NCBI GenBank assembly: GCA_031289015.1
Contig: JAITQG010000014.1
Location: forward strand, 34,960 to 98,959
Source of the DNA: Lactobacillaceae bacterium
GTDB taxonomy: Bacteria > Bacillota > Bacilli > Lactobacillales > Lactobacillaceae
Reading direction: 5' to 3'
DNA length: 64,000 nucleotides
The first letter of the stretch is position 1. Each line of letters opens with the position of its first letter. The notes under the pieces are model-generated. The model did not search any database, was not told where the DNA came from, and saw only the letters and a program-made list of their open reading frames with translations. The position numbers and the translations under genes were made by a program. Of this stretch, positions 1 to 8,113 are shown in pieces.

Positions 1-973
1 AAGCCTTCAAGGCATCAGTGGCTGGATTGAACCACAATGCTTCATACACTGTGTTAGCCATTTGATTTTCCATGACGGGCTTGAAATGCGCCACTTCACG
101 AACAAAGGTCAAATCTTCCAAATCCTTGTGCGCCTTCATGATTACTTCGGCACCAGGGCATTCGTAAACTTCACGTGACTTAATGCCGACCAACCGGTTT
201 TCAATGTGGTCAATCCGGCCGATGCCATGCTTACCAGCTAGAATATTGACTTCTTTAATCAATTCATACAAAGGATAAGCCGTACCGTTTAACTTCACAG
301 GCACCCCATTGGCGAATTCGAGTTCGATATATTCTGCTTCATTTGGTGATGCTTCAACGGCAACCGTCATTTCAAAGGCTTCTTCAGGACAAGTTTCCCA
401 AGGGTTTTCCAAAATCCCAGCTTCGATCGCACGGCCCCAAAGATTCATATCAATTGAATATGGGTTGTCGAGATCGACCGGAATTGGAATCCCGTGTTGT
501 TGGGCATAACTGATTTCTTCTTCACGTGACCACTTCCAGTCACGCACTGGTGCCAAGACCTTAAAGTCAGGTGCCAAAGCTTGAATGGCCACTTCGAAAC
601 GCACTTGGTCGTTTCCCTTACCAGTACATCCGTGGGCAATGGTGGTCGCTCCAACTTGATTAGCGACTTCGACCAATTTCTTACTAATAACTGGCCGTGA
701 TAACGCAGATACTAGTGGGTACTTGTTTTCATACAACAAATTCCCCTTGATGGCATAGCTGACATATTCGTCGGCGAATTCAGCTTTACAATCGAGCACG
801 ATTGATTGGCTGGCTCCCACTGTGAGCGCCTTGTTTTGGATGAAATCTAAATCACGGCCTTCACCAACGTCAATACAAACGGCGATGACTTCATAATCGG
901 CCTCTTTTAACCATTGAATTGCAACTGATGTGTCTAATCCGCCTGAATAGGCTAATACAACTTTTTCTCCCAT
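1..973 (-). CDS. argG: argininosuccinate synthase, C-terminus beyond window
   Basis: Joins citrulline and aspartate with ATP to give argininosuccinate, the penultimate step of arginine synthesis in the cytosol. Reading leftward from ATG at 973, the protein opens with [20 protein letters not shown], the N-type ATP pyrophosphatase P-loop (SGGLDTS, residues 10-16) at the position expected for ArgG. About 324 of roughly 400 residues are inside the window; the 3' end, and any argH that usually follows, lie outside. A Shine-Dalgarno AAGGAGAAT precedes the start. The gene is divergent from argCJDFB across a 202-bp region carrying ArgR-box-like sites, so both arms are probably co-repressed by arginine. 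Confidence 0.96.
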   Translation of the reverse strand, partial: MGEKVVLAYSGGLDTSVAIQWLKEADYEVIAVCIDVGEGRDLDFIQNKALTVGASQSIVLDCKAEFADEYVSYAIKGNLLYENKYPLVSALSRPVISKKLVEVANQVGATTIAHGCTGKGNDQVRFEVAIQALAPDFKVLAPVRDWKWSREEEISYAQQHGIPIPVDLDNPYSIDMNLWGRAIEAGILENPWETCPEEAFEMTVAVEASPNEAEYIELEFANGVPVKLNGTAYPLYELIKEVNILAGKHGIGRIDHIENRLVGIKSREVYECPGAEVIMKAHKDLEDLTFVREVAHFKPVMENQMANTVYEALWFNPATDALKA

Positions 974-1003
974 GTGAATAAATTCTCCTTTAATATTTGT
1001 CTT

Positions 1004-1021
1004 TCTGCATAAATATAGAAT
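1004..1021. promoter_or_regulatory. probable ArgR operator (argG side)
   Basis: TCTGCATAAATATAGAAT fits the ARG-box consensus TNTGNATWWWWATNCANA with two mismatches. It overlaps the -10 element of the argG promoter, a sensible place for repression. No argR gene is seen in the window, so the regulator is inferred. Confidence 0.5.
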
Positions 1022-1045
1022 ACGAGCGTTTATGCAAAAAGTCAA
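1017..1045 (-). promoter_or_regulatory. argG promoter
   Basis: On the minus strand TTGACT (1040-1045) and TATTCT (1017-1022) are separated by 17 bp, about 45 bp before the argG start codon. Confidence 0.65.
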
Positions 1046-1091
1046 CAGTTTTAGCATAAAAACATAAAAATAATGCAATATTCACGGTTTA

Positions 1092-1109
1092 TGTGAATAA
1101 ACATTCAAA
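1092..1109. promoter_or_regulatory. probable ArgR operator (argC side)
   Basis: TGTGAATAAACATTCAAA matches the ARG-box consensus at every fixed position; only one of the four central W positions is a C. It lies just upstream of the -35 element of the argC promoter. Additional half-sites (ATGCA, GCATAAA) occur between the two operators, consistent with hexameric ArgR binding both promoters. Confidence 0.7.
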
Positions 1110-1116
1110 AAAAGCA

Positions 1117-1146
1117 TTGTAAATAGGCGTAATTTATGAGTATAAT
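1117..1146 (+). promoter_or_regulatory. argCJDFB promoter
   Basis: TTGTAA (1117-1122), 18-bp spacer, TATAAT (1141-1146); start codon 30 bp downstream with GGGAGG ribosome site. Confidence 0.7.
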
Positions 1147-1175
1147 AATTCAAATAAGAAATTTGGGAGGCCTTT

Positions 1176-2204
1176 ATGAAAATAAGTATTGTTGGAATTA
1201 CCGGCTATAGTGGGATCGAATTAATCCGTTTGCTACATCAACACCCAACGGTTGAAATTGTTGGCGTGTATGCAGATTCATCCGCCGGAATTGAATTAGC
1301 CAATTATTATCCGCATTTGAAAAACATCTATTATATGGAAATTAAGCAAATTGATGCCGCCGAAATTATGGCGACCAGTGATTGTGTGTTCTTTGCGACA
1401 CCGAGTGGAATTAGCGCCAAATTAGCGCACCCATTTATCGCGGCTAAGTTCCCGATTATTGATTTGTCAGGTGATTATCGTTTGCCAGGTGAAAAATACG
1501 AGCAATGGTACGCTAAGCCAGCTGCAGATGCGACCGATTTAGCAACGATGCAATATGTCTTAGCTGATTTGGATGACAAGCCAGCTAATCAACAGATTGC
1601 CAACCCTGGTTGTTATGCCACGGCGACGTTGTTGGCGTTGGCACCGCTTGTCAAACATGGCTTAGTCGATAATTCATCAATGATTGTGGATGCCAAGTCA
1701 GGCTTGTCTGGCGCTGGTAAAAAGCTCAGCGAAACCAGTCACTATAGCTTTATCCACGACAATATGCTGATGTATAAAGCTAATGAGCATCAACATATTC
1801 CAGAAATTGTGCAAAAATTACAAATCTGGGAGCCAAGCATTCAAAGTTTGCATTTCCAAACTTCATTAATCCCAGTCACGCGCGGGATTTTCGTCACGGC
1901 GTTTGCTAAGGTGCAACCCGGAGTGACTGAGGAACAATTGTATGCAGCCTATCAACAAGTTTATGCCAATAGTCAATTTGTCCGCGTTCAACCCCAAGGT
2001 CAATTACCTAACTTAAAGCAAGTCATCGGCAGTAATTACTGTGACTTAGGCTTGACGTTGAACGAGACAACGGGCATTGTGACGGTCGTGTCTGTGATTG
2101 ATAATTTGATCAAGGGTGCTGCAGGGCAAGCGATTCAAAATATGAATAAAATATTTGATTTACCAGAAAATGCAGGCTTAGATTTTGTGCCGCAATTTCC
2201 ATAA
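1176..2204 (+). CDS. argC: N-acetyl-gamma-glutamyl-phosphate reductase
   Basis: Third step of ornithine synthesis: NADPH reduction of N-acetylglutamyl phosphate to the semialdehyde, in the cytosol. The 342-residue product has the dinucleotide-binding GITGYSG at residues 7-13 and the catalytic cysteine near residue 146 in ANPGCYATA. Its length is normal for the family. The start is fixed by GGGAGG six bases upstream. It is first in a tightly packed operon argC-argJ-argD-argF-argB; no argA is present, as expected when ArgJ recycles the acetyl group. Confidence 0.97.
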   Translation: MKISIVGITGYSGIELIRLLHQHPTVEIVGVYADSSAGIELANYYPHLKNIYYMEIKQIDAAEIMATSDCVFFATPSGISAKLAHPFIAAKFPIIDLSGDYRLPGEKYEQWYAKPAADATDLATMQYVLADLDDKPANQQIANPGCYATATLLALAPLVKHGLVDNSSMIVDAKSGLSGAGKKLSETSHYSFIHDNMLMYKANEHQHIPEIVQKLQIWEPSIQSLHFQTSLIPVTRGIFVTAFAKVQPGVTEEQLYAAYQQVYANSQFVRVQPQGQLPNLKQVIGSNYCDLGLTLNETTGIVTVVSVIDNLIKGAAGQAIQNMNKIFDLPENAGLDFVPQFP

Positions 2205-2227
2205 TAATATTAATTGAGGATGATTAC

Positions 2228-3445
2228 ATGAAGATAATTGAAGGAAATATTGCCTCACCCCTAGGTTTTTTAGCCGATGGGAAGCATGTGGGCTTAAAAA
2301 ATGACAAAAAAGATATGGGTATGTTGTATTCAACCGTGCCTGCCCAAGCAGCTGCGGTCTTTACTACCAATGTGATGAAGGCGGCTCCCATCTTTGTAAC
2401 CAAGGATGCTTGGCAAACGGATGGCACGCTCCAAGCCGTCATTGTGAACAGCGGAAATGCCAATGCGTGTACAGGCACACAAGGGTTAGATGATGCCAAG
2501 ACGATGCAACAAGTTGCGGCCGCTCAATTGGGCTTGGCGCCTGAAGCTGTCGCCGTGGCCTCGACGGGGATGATTGGTGTGTCTTTGCCAATGCCTAAAA
2601 TCACGGCTGGGATTGCCCAAATGGATGTGAAAAATGGGGTTTCTGCTGATTTTGCACAGGCAATTTTGACCACTGATACGCAATCCAAAGAAATCGTCGT
2701 GACCCAAGAAATTGGTGGGCAATTGGTGACGATGGCTGGTTGTGCTAAAGGAAGTGGGATGATTCACCCGAATATGGCGACGATGCTTGGTTTCATTACG
2801 ACGGATGCCAAGATTGACCAACAACTCCTCCAAGCTACTTTGGCGAGCACGACTGAGGTCACATTTAACCAAATCACAGTCGATGGCGATACTTCGACCA
2901 ACGATATGGTCATCGTGTTAGCCAACGGGCAAGCCAACAACCCAGAAATTACCGCTGATACGCCTGAATATGTCCAATTCTTGGAAATGTTTAAGCATGT
3001 CATGGGTGAACTTGCAAAAAAGATTGCCCAAGACGGTGAAGGTGCGACCAAGTTGATCGAAGTTACCGTAAAAAACGCGACGAACGAGCTCGATGCACGG
3101 ATGATGGCCAAGAAAATTGTTGGTTCATCATTAGTTAAGACAGCTATCTTTGGCAGTGATCCAAATTGGGGTCGGATTATTTGTGCGTTAGGCTACAGTG
3201 GTGGTGTGATTGATCCAGCTAGCATTGATATTCAACTCGGGAGTCAAACCGTGTTGCAAGATAGCACACCGGTGACGTTTGACGACGACTTGATGACTAG
3301 TGAATTAGAACAAGCTAAGGTTTCAATCGTTGTGGATGTGAAACAAGGTAGCGCGACTGGTCTAGCTTGGGGCTGTGATTTGACGTATAAATATGTCGAA
3401 ATCAATGCCCTTTACGATACGAGTAAAGCTGGGGGGAGCCTATGA
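2228..3445 (+). CDS. argJ: ornithine acetyltransferase/glutamate N-acetyltransferase
   Basis: Transfers the acetyl group from N-acetylornithine to glutamate, running the cyclic arginine pathway. The 405-residue protein contains the autocleavage motif KGSGMIHPNMATML with the nucleophilic threonine near residue 185; the proenzyme splits there into alpha and beta chains. Whether it also uses acetyl-CoA (bifunctional form) cannot be read from sequence alone, but the absence of argA in this operon is compatible with either. GAGGATGATTAC precedes the ATG. Its last codon overlaps the argD start by four bases (ATGA), implying translational coupling. Confidence 0.97.
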   Translation: MKIIEGNIASPLGFLADGKHVGLKNDKKDMGMLYSTVPAQAAAVFTTNVMKAAPIFVTKDAWQTDGTLQAVIVNSGNANACTGTQGLDDAKTMQQVAAAQLGLAPEAVAVASTGMIGVSLPMPKITAGIAQMDVKNGVSADFAQAILTTDTQSKEIVVTQEIGGQLVTMAGCAKGSGMIHPNMATMLGFITTDAKIDQQLLQATLASTTEVTFNQITVDGDTSTNDMVIVLANGQANNPEITADTPEYVQFLEMFKHVMGELAKKIAQDGEGATKLIEVTVKNATNELDARMMAKKIVGSSLVKTAIFGSDPNWGRIICALGYSGGVIDPASIDIQLGSQTVLQDSTPVTFDDDLMTSELEQAKVSIVVDVKQGSATGLAWGCDLTYKYVEINALYDTSKAGGSL

Positions 3446-4590
3446 GTAATTTAATTCAAAATTATGCGCGGCAAGACCTCGAATTTGTGGATGGCCATGA
3501 AGCAACTTTAATCACTGCAAACGGGGCTGAATACCTCGACTTAACGAGTGGGATTGGGGTTTGGAATCTTGGTTTGAAGCATCCCGTGTTGGTCGAGGCG
3601 CTGCAAGAACAAGTTAACCAAATTTGGCATGTGCCCAACTTGTATACCAGTGCCTTGCAAGAAAAAGTGGCTGGGCAATTGAGTCTCAATGGAACGTATC
3701 AGGCCTTCTTTTGTAACAGTGGAACCGAGGCGAATGAAGCGGCCATTAAATTGGCGCGCTTAGCCACGGGTAAAACCAAGGTTGTGAGCTTTATCAACGG
3801 GTTTCACGGTCGGACGTACGGTTCAATGAGCATTACCGCACAAGAGGCCATTCAAGCTGGATTTGCTCCCTTGGTTCCTGACATGGCGTATCTGGCCTTT
3901 AATCAAGTCGATTTTTCAGCCATTGATGCACAAACCGCGGCTGTTTTCGTGGAAATTATCCAAGGTGAAGGTGGCGTGACGCCCGCTGATGCTAGCTGGC
4001 TAAAGGCTTTAGCGGCGCGTTGTCAAACGGTTGGAGCATTGTTGGTCGTTGATGAAGTTCAAACTGGGATTGGCCGCTGCGGCAGTTTATATGCCTTTGA
4101 ACAGTTTGGCTTAAATCCGGAGATTGTCACCGTTGCCAAAGCGTTGGGGAATGGCGTGCCGGTTGGGGCAATGCTTGCTAAACCAGCTGTTGCCAAAGCA
4201 TTCACGCCAGGGACCCACGGATCAACGTATGGTGGCAATCGCTTGGCGTTAGCAGTAGCGACTGAAGTCTTAGCATTGGTTGATGACCCAGCGTTTTTGG
4301 CTAGTGTGGCGACAAAAGGCACGTTAGCGATGACGAACCTAACCACGCAATTAGCAGACGTTAGCATCGTTAAAGACGTGCGTGGGATTGGCTTGATGCT
4401 GGGCATTGAACTGACGGATGCCAAGGTGTTAAATGCGGTGGTGGAAAAACTGGCTGCACAACACATCTTAGTGCTGACGGCCAAGCATAATACGCTACGA
4501 CTCTTGCCACCTTTGGTAATCTCTGAAGCAGAATTAACTGCCGGCGTACAAGCAGTTATTGATGTGATTAAAGAAATGGACGTGAAATAG
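3442..4590 (+). CDS. argD: acetylornithine aminotransferase
   Basis: PLP-dependent class III aminotransferase converting N-acetylglutamate semialdehyde plus glutamate to N-acetylornithine. At 382 residues it has the family landmarks: NSGTEANEAAIK for phosphate binding, VVDEVQTGIGR with the cofactor-contacting aspartate, and the Schiff-base lysine near residue 233 in TVAKALGNG. Overlaps argJ by four bases and runs straight into argF, whose ATG follows the stop codon with no gap. The order argC-J-D-F-B differs from the argCJBDF order common in other lactobacilli. Confidence 0.96.
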   Translation: MSNLIQNYARQDLEFVDGHEATLITANGAEYLDLTSGIGVWNLGLKHPVLVEALQEQVNQIWHVPNLYTSALQEKVAGQLSLNGTYQAFFCNSGTEANEAAIKLARLATGKTKVVSFINGFHGRTYGSMSITAQEAIQAGFAPLVPDMAYLAFNQVDFSAIDAQTAAVFVEIIQGEGGVTPADASWLKALAARCQTVGALLVVDEVQTGIGRCGSLYAFEQFGLNPEIVTVAKALGNGVPVGAMLAKPAVAKAFTPGTHGSTYGGNRLALAVATEVLALVDDPAFLASVATKGTLAMTNLTTQLADVSIVKDVRGIGLMLGIELTDAKVLNAVVEKLAAQHILVLTAKHNTLRLLPPLVISEAELTAGVQAVIDVIKEMDVK

Positions 4591-5544
4591 ATGACAAATA
4601 CGATGTATAACAAAGATATTTTGAATTTAACTGAAATGAACAAGGCCGAAATGCTTGAAGTTTTGCATTTGGCGATTGATATGAAGCAAAATGTGGCCAA
4701 GTACAGCGAAATTATGCATGGTAAGACGCTGGCGATGATTTTTGAAAAGTCATCAACGCGGACGCGTATCTCATTTGAAACGGGGATGTACCAAATGGGT
4801 GGCCATGCCGTGGTTATGCAAGGCTCAACGACGCAAATGGGCCGTGGGGAACCGATTCCTGATACGGCGCGCGTGATGAGCAGCATGGTTGATGGCATAA
4901 TGATTCGGACGTTTAGCGATGCGATGGTTGCCCAACTCGCTGAATATTCAAGGGTGCCCGTTGTGAATGGGTTGACTGATGATCATCATCCAAGTCAAAT
5001 TTTGGCAGATTTTCAAACGATTTTAGAAATTAAGGGTACGACTGAAGGCCTGAAAATTGCATATGTTGGGGATGGCAACAACATGGCGCATTCATATTTG
5101 ATTGGAGCGGCGATTTTGGGGATGGACGTATCGGTTGCCTCACCTGCTGGTTATCAACCAAAGCCTGAATTTGTGGCCTTGGCTAAGGAATTGGCCACAA
5201 CTAGTGGTGCAAAAATTGAAGTGGTGGAAGATCCAACGGTGGCCGTGGCTGACGCTGACTTTATCTTCACTGATGTTTGGGCTAGTATGGGGGATGAAGC
5301 GGAACAAGACGAGCGGGTGAAGGTCTTTGGTGGAACGTATCAAGTCAACGCCGAATTGGTTGCCCACGCGAAGGCTGACTATCACTTTATGCACTGTCTA
5401 CCAGCGCACCGTGGCGAAGAAGTCTCAGCTGAGATCATTGATGGACCACATTCCGTCATTTTCCAAGAAGCCGAAAACCGGATGCACGCCGAAAAAGCGT
5501 TGTTAGCCAAAATTATGTTACCTGAATTGCAGGTGGGGTCATAA
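4591..5544 (+). CDS. argF: ornithine carbamoyltransferase
   Basis: Forms citrulline from ornithine and carbamoyl phosphate. The 317-residue product has the carbamoyl-phosphate motif SSTRTR (about residues 53-58), the ornithine/carbamoyl site HPSQ and the catalytic HCLP (about 268-271). Placement inside the biosynthetic operon, not beside arcA/arcC, argues for the anabolic ArgF rather than catabolic ArcB. The start directly abuts the argD stop and the argB ATG directly follows its stop, so the three are probably translated in a coupled way. Confidence 0.96.
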   Translation: MTNTMYNKDILNLTEMNKAEMLEVLHLAIDMKQNVAKYSEIMHGKTLAMIFEKSSTRTRISFETGMYQMGGHAVVMQGSTTQMGRGEPIPDTARVMSSMVDGIMIRTFSDAMVAQLAEYSRVPVVNGLTDDHHPSQILADFQTILEIKGTTEGLKIAYVGDGNNMAHSYLIGAAILGMDVSVASPAGYQPKPEFVALAKELATTSGAKIEVVEDPTVAVADADFIFTDVWASMGDEAEQDERVKVFGGTYQVNAELVAHAKADYHFMHCLPAHRGEEVSAEIIDGPHSVIFQEAENRMHAEKALLAKIMLPELQVGS

Positions 5545-6399
5545 ATGGTATTAAACAAAAACGAACAAGCTAAAATCCTGATTGAAGCCTTGCCATATAT
5601 GCAGCGTTTCCAAGGTAAAACCATGGTTATCAAGTATGGTGGGAATGCCATGACAAATGCCAAGATTAAGCAAGCCGTGATGAAAGATATCTTGTTGCTG
5701 CATATGATTGGGATTAAAGTCGTGGTTGTACATGGTGGTGGCCCTGATATCACGGACGCGTTGGCCCAACAAGGTATTGAATCAAAATTTATCAACGGCT
5801 TGCGGGTAACCGATAAAGCCACGATTGATACGGTTAGTTCTGTCTTGTCTGGCAAGGTCAACAAAGGCTTGGTGTTGGATTTAACGAGTCTTGGGGCGCC
5901 GGCCATTGGGTTATCCGGAATCGATGGCAATATGATTCAAGCCAAACAACTTGATAGCGAGCTAGGTTACGTGGGTAAAATCACCCAGATCAACACGCAA
6001 GTCATCAAAATGGCCTTGGCTAACAATTTCATTCCCGTTATCGCGCCTACTGGGGTTGGTGACAATGGTGAAATTTACAATATTAATGCCGATACCGCGG
6101 CGGTCAACATTGCTGCTGAATTAAAGGCTGAAAAATTCATCCTCTTAACTAACATTGCTGGTGTGATGCGCGATAAAGAGGACCCAACCAGCTTGATTTC
6201 AGCCATGAACATTGCCGAAGTCGAACAGTTAATTGCTGATGGGATTATCGCTGGGGGTATGATTCCTAAGGTGCGCGCCTGTGTGCAAGCCATGAAACAA
6301 GGTTTGAAGGAAACGACGATTATCGATGGTGGCTTGGAAGATTCACTTTTGTTGGAATTGTTTAGTGATGTTGGAATCGGCACATTGATTCACCAATAA
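5545..6399 (+). CDS. argB: acetylglutamate kinase
   Basis: Phosphorylates N-acetylglutamate, the committed and often feedback-regulated step. The 284-residue amino acid kinase fold protein has KYGGNAM near the N-terminus, VHGGGPDI around residues 62-69 and INADTAA in the ATP region. The long N-terminal helix (residues 1-20) seen in arginine-sensitive hexameric NAGKs is present (KIL..ALPYMQRF), which suggests feedback inhibition by arginine. Last gene of the operon; the next gene has its own promoter 25 bp downstream. Confidence 0.96.
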   Translation: MVLNKNEQAKILIEALPYMQRFQGKTMVIKYGGNAMTNAKIKQAVMKDILLLHMIGIKVVVVHGGGPDITDALAQQGIESKFINGLRVTDKATIDTVSSVLSGKVNKGLVLDLTSLGAPAIGLSGIDGNMIQAKQLDSELGYVGKITQINTQVIKMALANNFIPVIAPTGVGDNGEIYNINADTAAVNIAAELKAEKFILLTNIAGVMRDKEDPTSLISAMNIAEVEQLIADGIIAGGMIPKVRACVQAMKQGLKETTIIDGGLEDSLLLELFSDVGIGTLIHQ

Positions 6400-6423
6400 T
6401 AGGACAACTTAGGTTCAAGGGAC

Positions 6424-6451
6424 TTGCTGATTTAAGGATCGCGGGTATACT
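6424..6451 (+). promoter_or_regulatory. promoter of yczE-like gene
   Basis: TTGCTG (6424-6429), 16-bp spacer, TATACT (6446-6451); the ATG follows 19 bp later. Confidence 0.5.
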
Positions 6452-6470
6452 AGTATCCAGGAGTATTATT

Positions 6471-7148
6471 ATGTTTAATATCAATGGCGTACGAAAACCA
6501 CTTAAAATCTGGCAACAATTAGTCTTCTTCATTTTGGGGATATCTTTTAATGCGGTCGGCAACGGCATCACGGTTGCCACCAATATGGGATCGGCTCCAT
6601 GGACGGCCTCGGCTGCAAATCTATCAAATGCATTTGGACTTTCAATTGGGGTCTTCTTGTTCATTTATGGCCTGTTAGCCGCTAGTTTAGCTGCTATCTT
6701 GATTGGTCACTTAGATATCCGCAAGTTCTTTGCCAACATGTTCTTTGTCGTTTCATTTAGCCTGATCATTAATGAAGTGAGCCACGTCTTTATTGGATTA
6801 GGCTTCATGAATTTACCGTTGGGCGCCCGAATTATTATTGATATTTTGGCGATTGGTAGCGTGGCGATTGGGGTGTCGATTAATTCGCGGGTGCAATTGA
6901 TTATGCATCCACTTGATGATTTAGTCGTGATTACGCGCTTTAAGTACTTTAAAGGGAGCGCAATCGTTGCCCAAGGGATTAATTTCGCCATCCCGATGAT
7001 AATTTCTTTGACGGTTTGGCTAGTGACGCATGAAATCATGGCCGTCAATATTGGGACCTTGGTCGCATTGTTTGGCCAAGGGGCAATCATTGGCTGGGGT
7101 GATAAACACGTCTTTAGCAAATTAGTCCATCGGCGTACTGAATTTTAA
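6471..7148 (+). CDS. YczE/YyaS-like integral membrane protein
   Basis: A 225-residue protein with about six hydrophobic segments and short charged loops. It opens with a basic stretch (GVRKPLKIWQQLVFFILG) and contains NMGSAPWTA in the first loop. This pattern, together with the length, resembles the YczE/YyaS branch of the YitT-like membrane protein superfamily, whose transport substrate is unknown; YczE is linked in Bacillus to surfactin production. It has its own promoter after argB and is closed by a strong terminator, so it is probably monocistronic. No substrate is assigned. Confidence 0.7.
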   Translation: MFNINGVRKPLKIWQQLVFFILGISFNAVGNGITVATNMGSAPWTASAANLSNAFGLSIGVFLFIYGLLAASLAAILIGHLDIRKFFANMFFVVSFSLIINEVSHVFIGLGFMNLPLGARIIIDILAIGSVAIGVSINSRVQLIMHPLDDLVVITRFKYFKGSAIVAQGINFAIPMIISLTVWLVTHEIMAVNIGTLVALFGQGAIIGWGDKHVFSKLVHRRTEF

Positions 7149-7150
7149 AA

Positions 7151-7186
7151 AAATAAACCCGGACAAAATTTTGTCCGGGTTTATTT
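7151..7186. terminator. bidirectional Rho-independent terminator
   Basis: Perfect inverted repeat with 18-nt arms (core AAACCCGGACAAAA / TTTTGTCCGGGTTT) and A/T tracts on both sides. It serves the yczE-like gene on the plus strand and the convergent small gene ending at 7191 on the minus strand. Confidence 0.93.
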
Positions 7187-7190
7187 TTTG

Positions 7191-7373
7191 TTATTGTTTA
7201 TCAGAGTCAATAAATGAATTCAATTCAGAAACAATTTCGTCTTCTGCCGTTGTATCCTTAATGCTTGATTCACTACGCGGGATGACCTTATCAGTAGGTA
7301 AGGCTGGTTGTGCGATGTGGGCGACAACATCCACTTCAGCGACAGCCTTCTTGATTGGATGCTTTTCAGTCAT
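7191..7373 (-). CDS. small acidic hypothetical protein, 60 residues
   Basis: Starts at ATG 7373, set by AAAGGA nine bases upstream; the frame extends further up but those codons sit before the ribosome site. The product (MTEKHPIKKAVAEVDVV...) has a short basic N-terminus and an acidic C-terminal half with DTTAEDEIVSELNSFIDSDK, no membrane segment and no recognised domain. It lies between a parS site and the shared terminator, in line with the tetR gene above it. Function unknown; the clean ribosome site and terminator make it likely to be a real gene. Confidence 0.6.
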   Translation of the reverse strand: MTEKHPIKKAVAEVDVVAHIAQPALPTDKVIPRSESSIKDTTAEDEIVSELNSFIDSDKQ

Positions 7374-7436
7374 GCTGAACGTCCTTTCTGCATATGCTGA
7401 TGAGGAACTCAACCGCAAACTATTTTATGCGGTAAT

Positions 7437-7452
7437 TGTTCCACGTGAAACA
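7437..7452. other. parS centromere-like site 1
   Basis: TGTTCCACGTGAAACA, identical to the Bacillus subtilis Spo0J/ParB parS sequence. It lies between tetR and the 60-residue gene and is part of a 20-bp near-palindrome (ATTG...CAAT). Confidence 0.85.
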
Positions 7453-7455
7453 ATG

Positions 7456-8019
7456 TTACTTTTCAGGTAATTGATCAAGGAAGTGGTCAATCATCCAAGT
7501 ATATGAGTCATCGGTAGGGCTGTTTGGTGCATTGAAGTTGCCATTGTTGTTCAACGTCGTATAACCACGCACAATACTAAAGAACATCCGGTTGTATTGG
7601 AGGACTTCTTCAGCAGTTAAATCGAATGTTTCCAATTGTTCGTCAATTAAGTCTGACACGGCTTGAGTGATTTCTAATAAGATTTCACGTGTTTCCAAAG
7701 GCACGATATCAATTAAGACGTAAATATAGTGATACTTACGGGCAATCTCTTGGTAAGTCAACGCAAAAGCAGCTAAGGCCTTCTTGGGAGACTTATTAGC
7801 CATGGATTCCTTTGATGATGCAAACAAGTCCTTGGCCACGTAAACAACAGCTTCAACGCGAACTTCGTGGATATTACTGAAATGGTTATATAAAGATGGC
7901 GCCTTAATATTGAAGTGTTCAGCCAAGCGGGGGAAGGTAACATAATCCACACCGAGTTCCTTAGCTAAATCGATAGCCGCCAACATAATTTTTTCTCTGG
8001 TTAAATCACGTTTTGCCAT
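7456..8019 (-). CDS. TetR family transcriptional regulator
   Basis: A 187-residue DNA-binding repressor with an N-terminal helix-turn-helix: IMLAAIDLAKELGVDYVTFPRLAEHFNIKAPSLYNHF, the classic TetR arrangement ending in LYNHF. The C-terminal ligand domain has a run HYIYVLIDIVPLETREI like the WHG/TetR_C_33 type. The start is ATG 8019, with AGGAGG six bases upstream; the in-frame TTG two codons earlier sits too close to the ribosome site. No obvious target gene adjoins apart from itself and the small downstream gene; ligand unknown. Confidence 0.88.
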   Translation of the reverse strand: MAKRDLTREKIMLAAIDLAKELGVDYVTFPRLAEHFNIKAPSLYNHFSNIHEVRVEAVVYVAKDLFASSKESMANKSPKKALAAFALTYQEIARKYHYIYVLIDIVPLETREILLEITQAVSDLIDEQLETFDLTAEEVLQYNRMFFSIVRGYTTLNNNGNFNAPNSPTDDSYTWMIDHFLDQLPEK

Positions 8020-8113
8020 GATCAACCTCCTTATTAATTTTTAATAGTTGTATTGTTATTATTACACATTATTATGAAACTATACAATATAGAAACCTTA
8101 ATAACCTTAAAAG

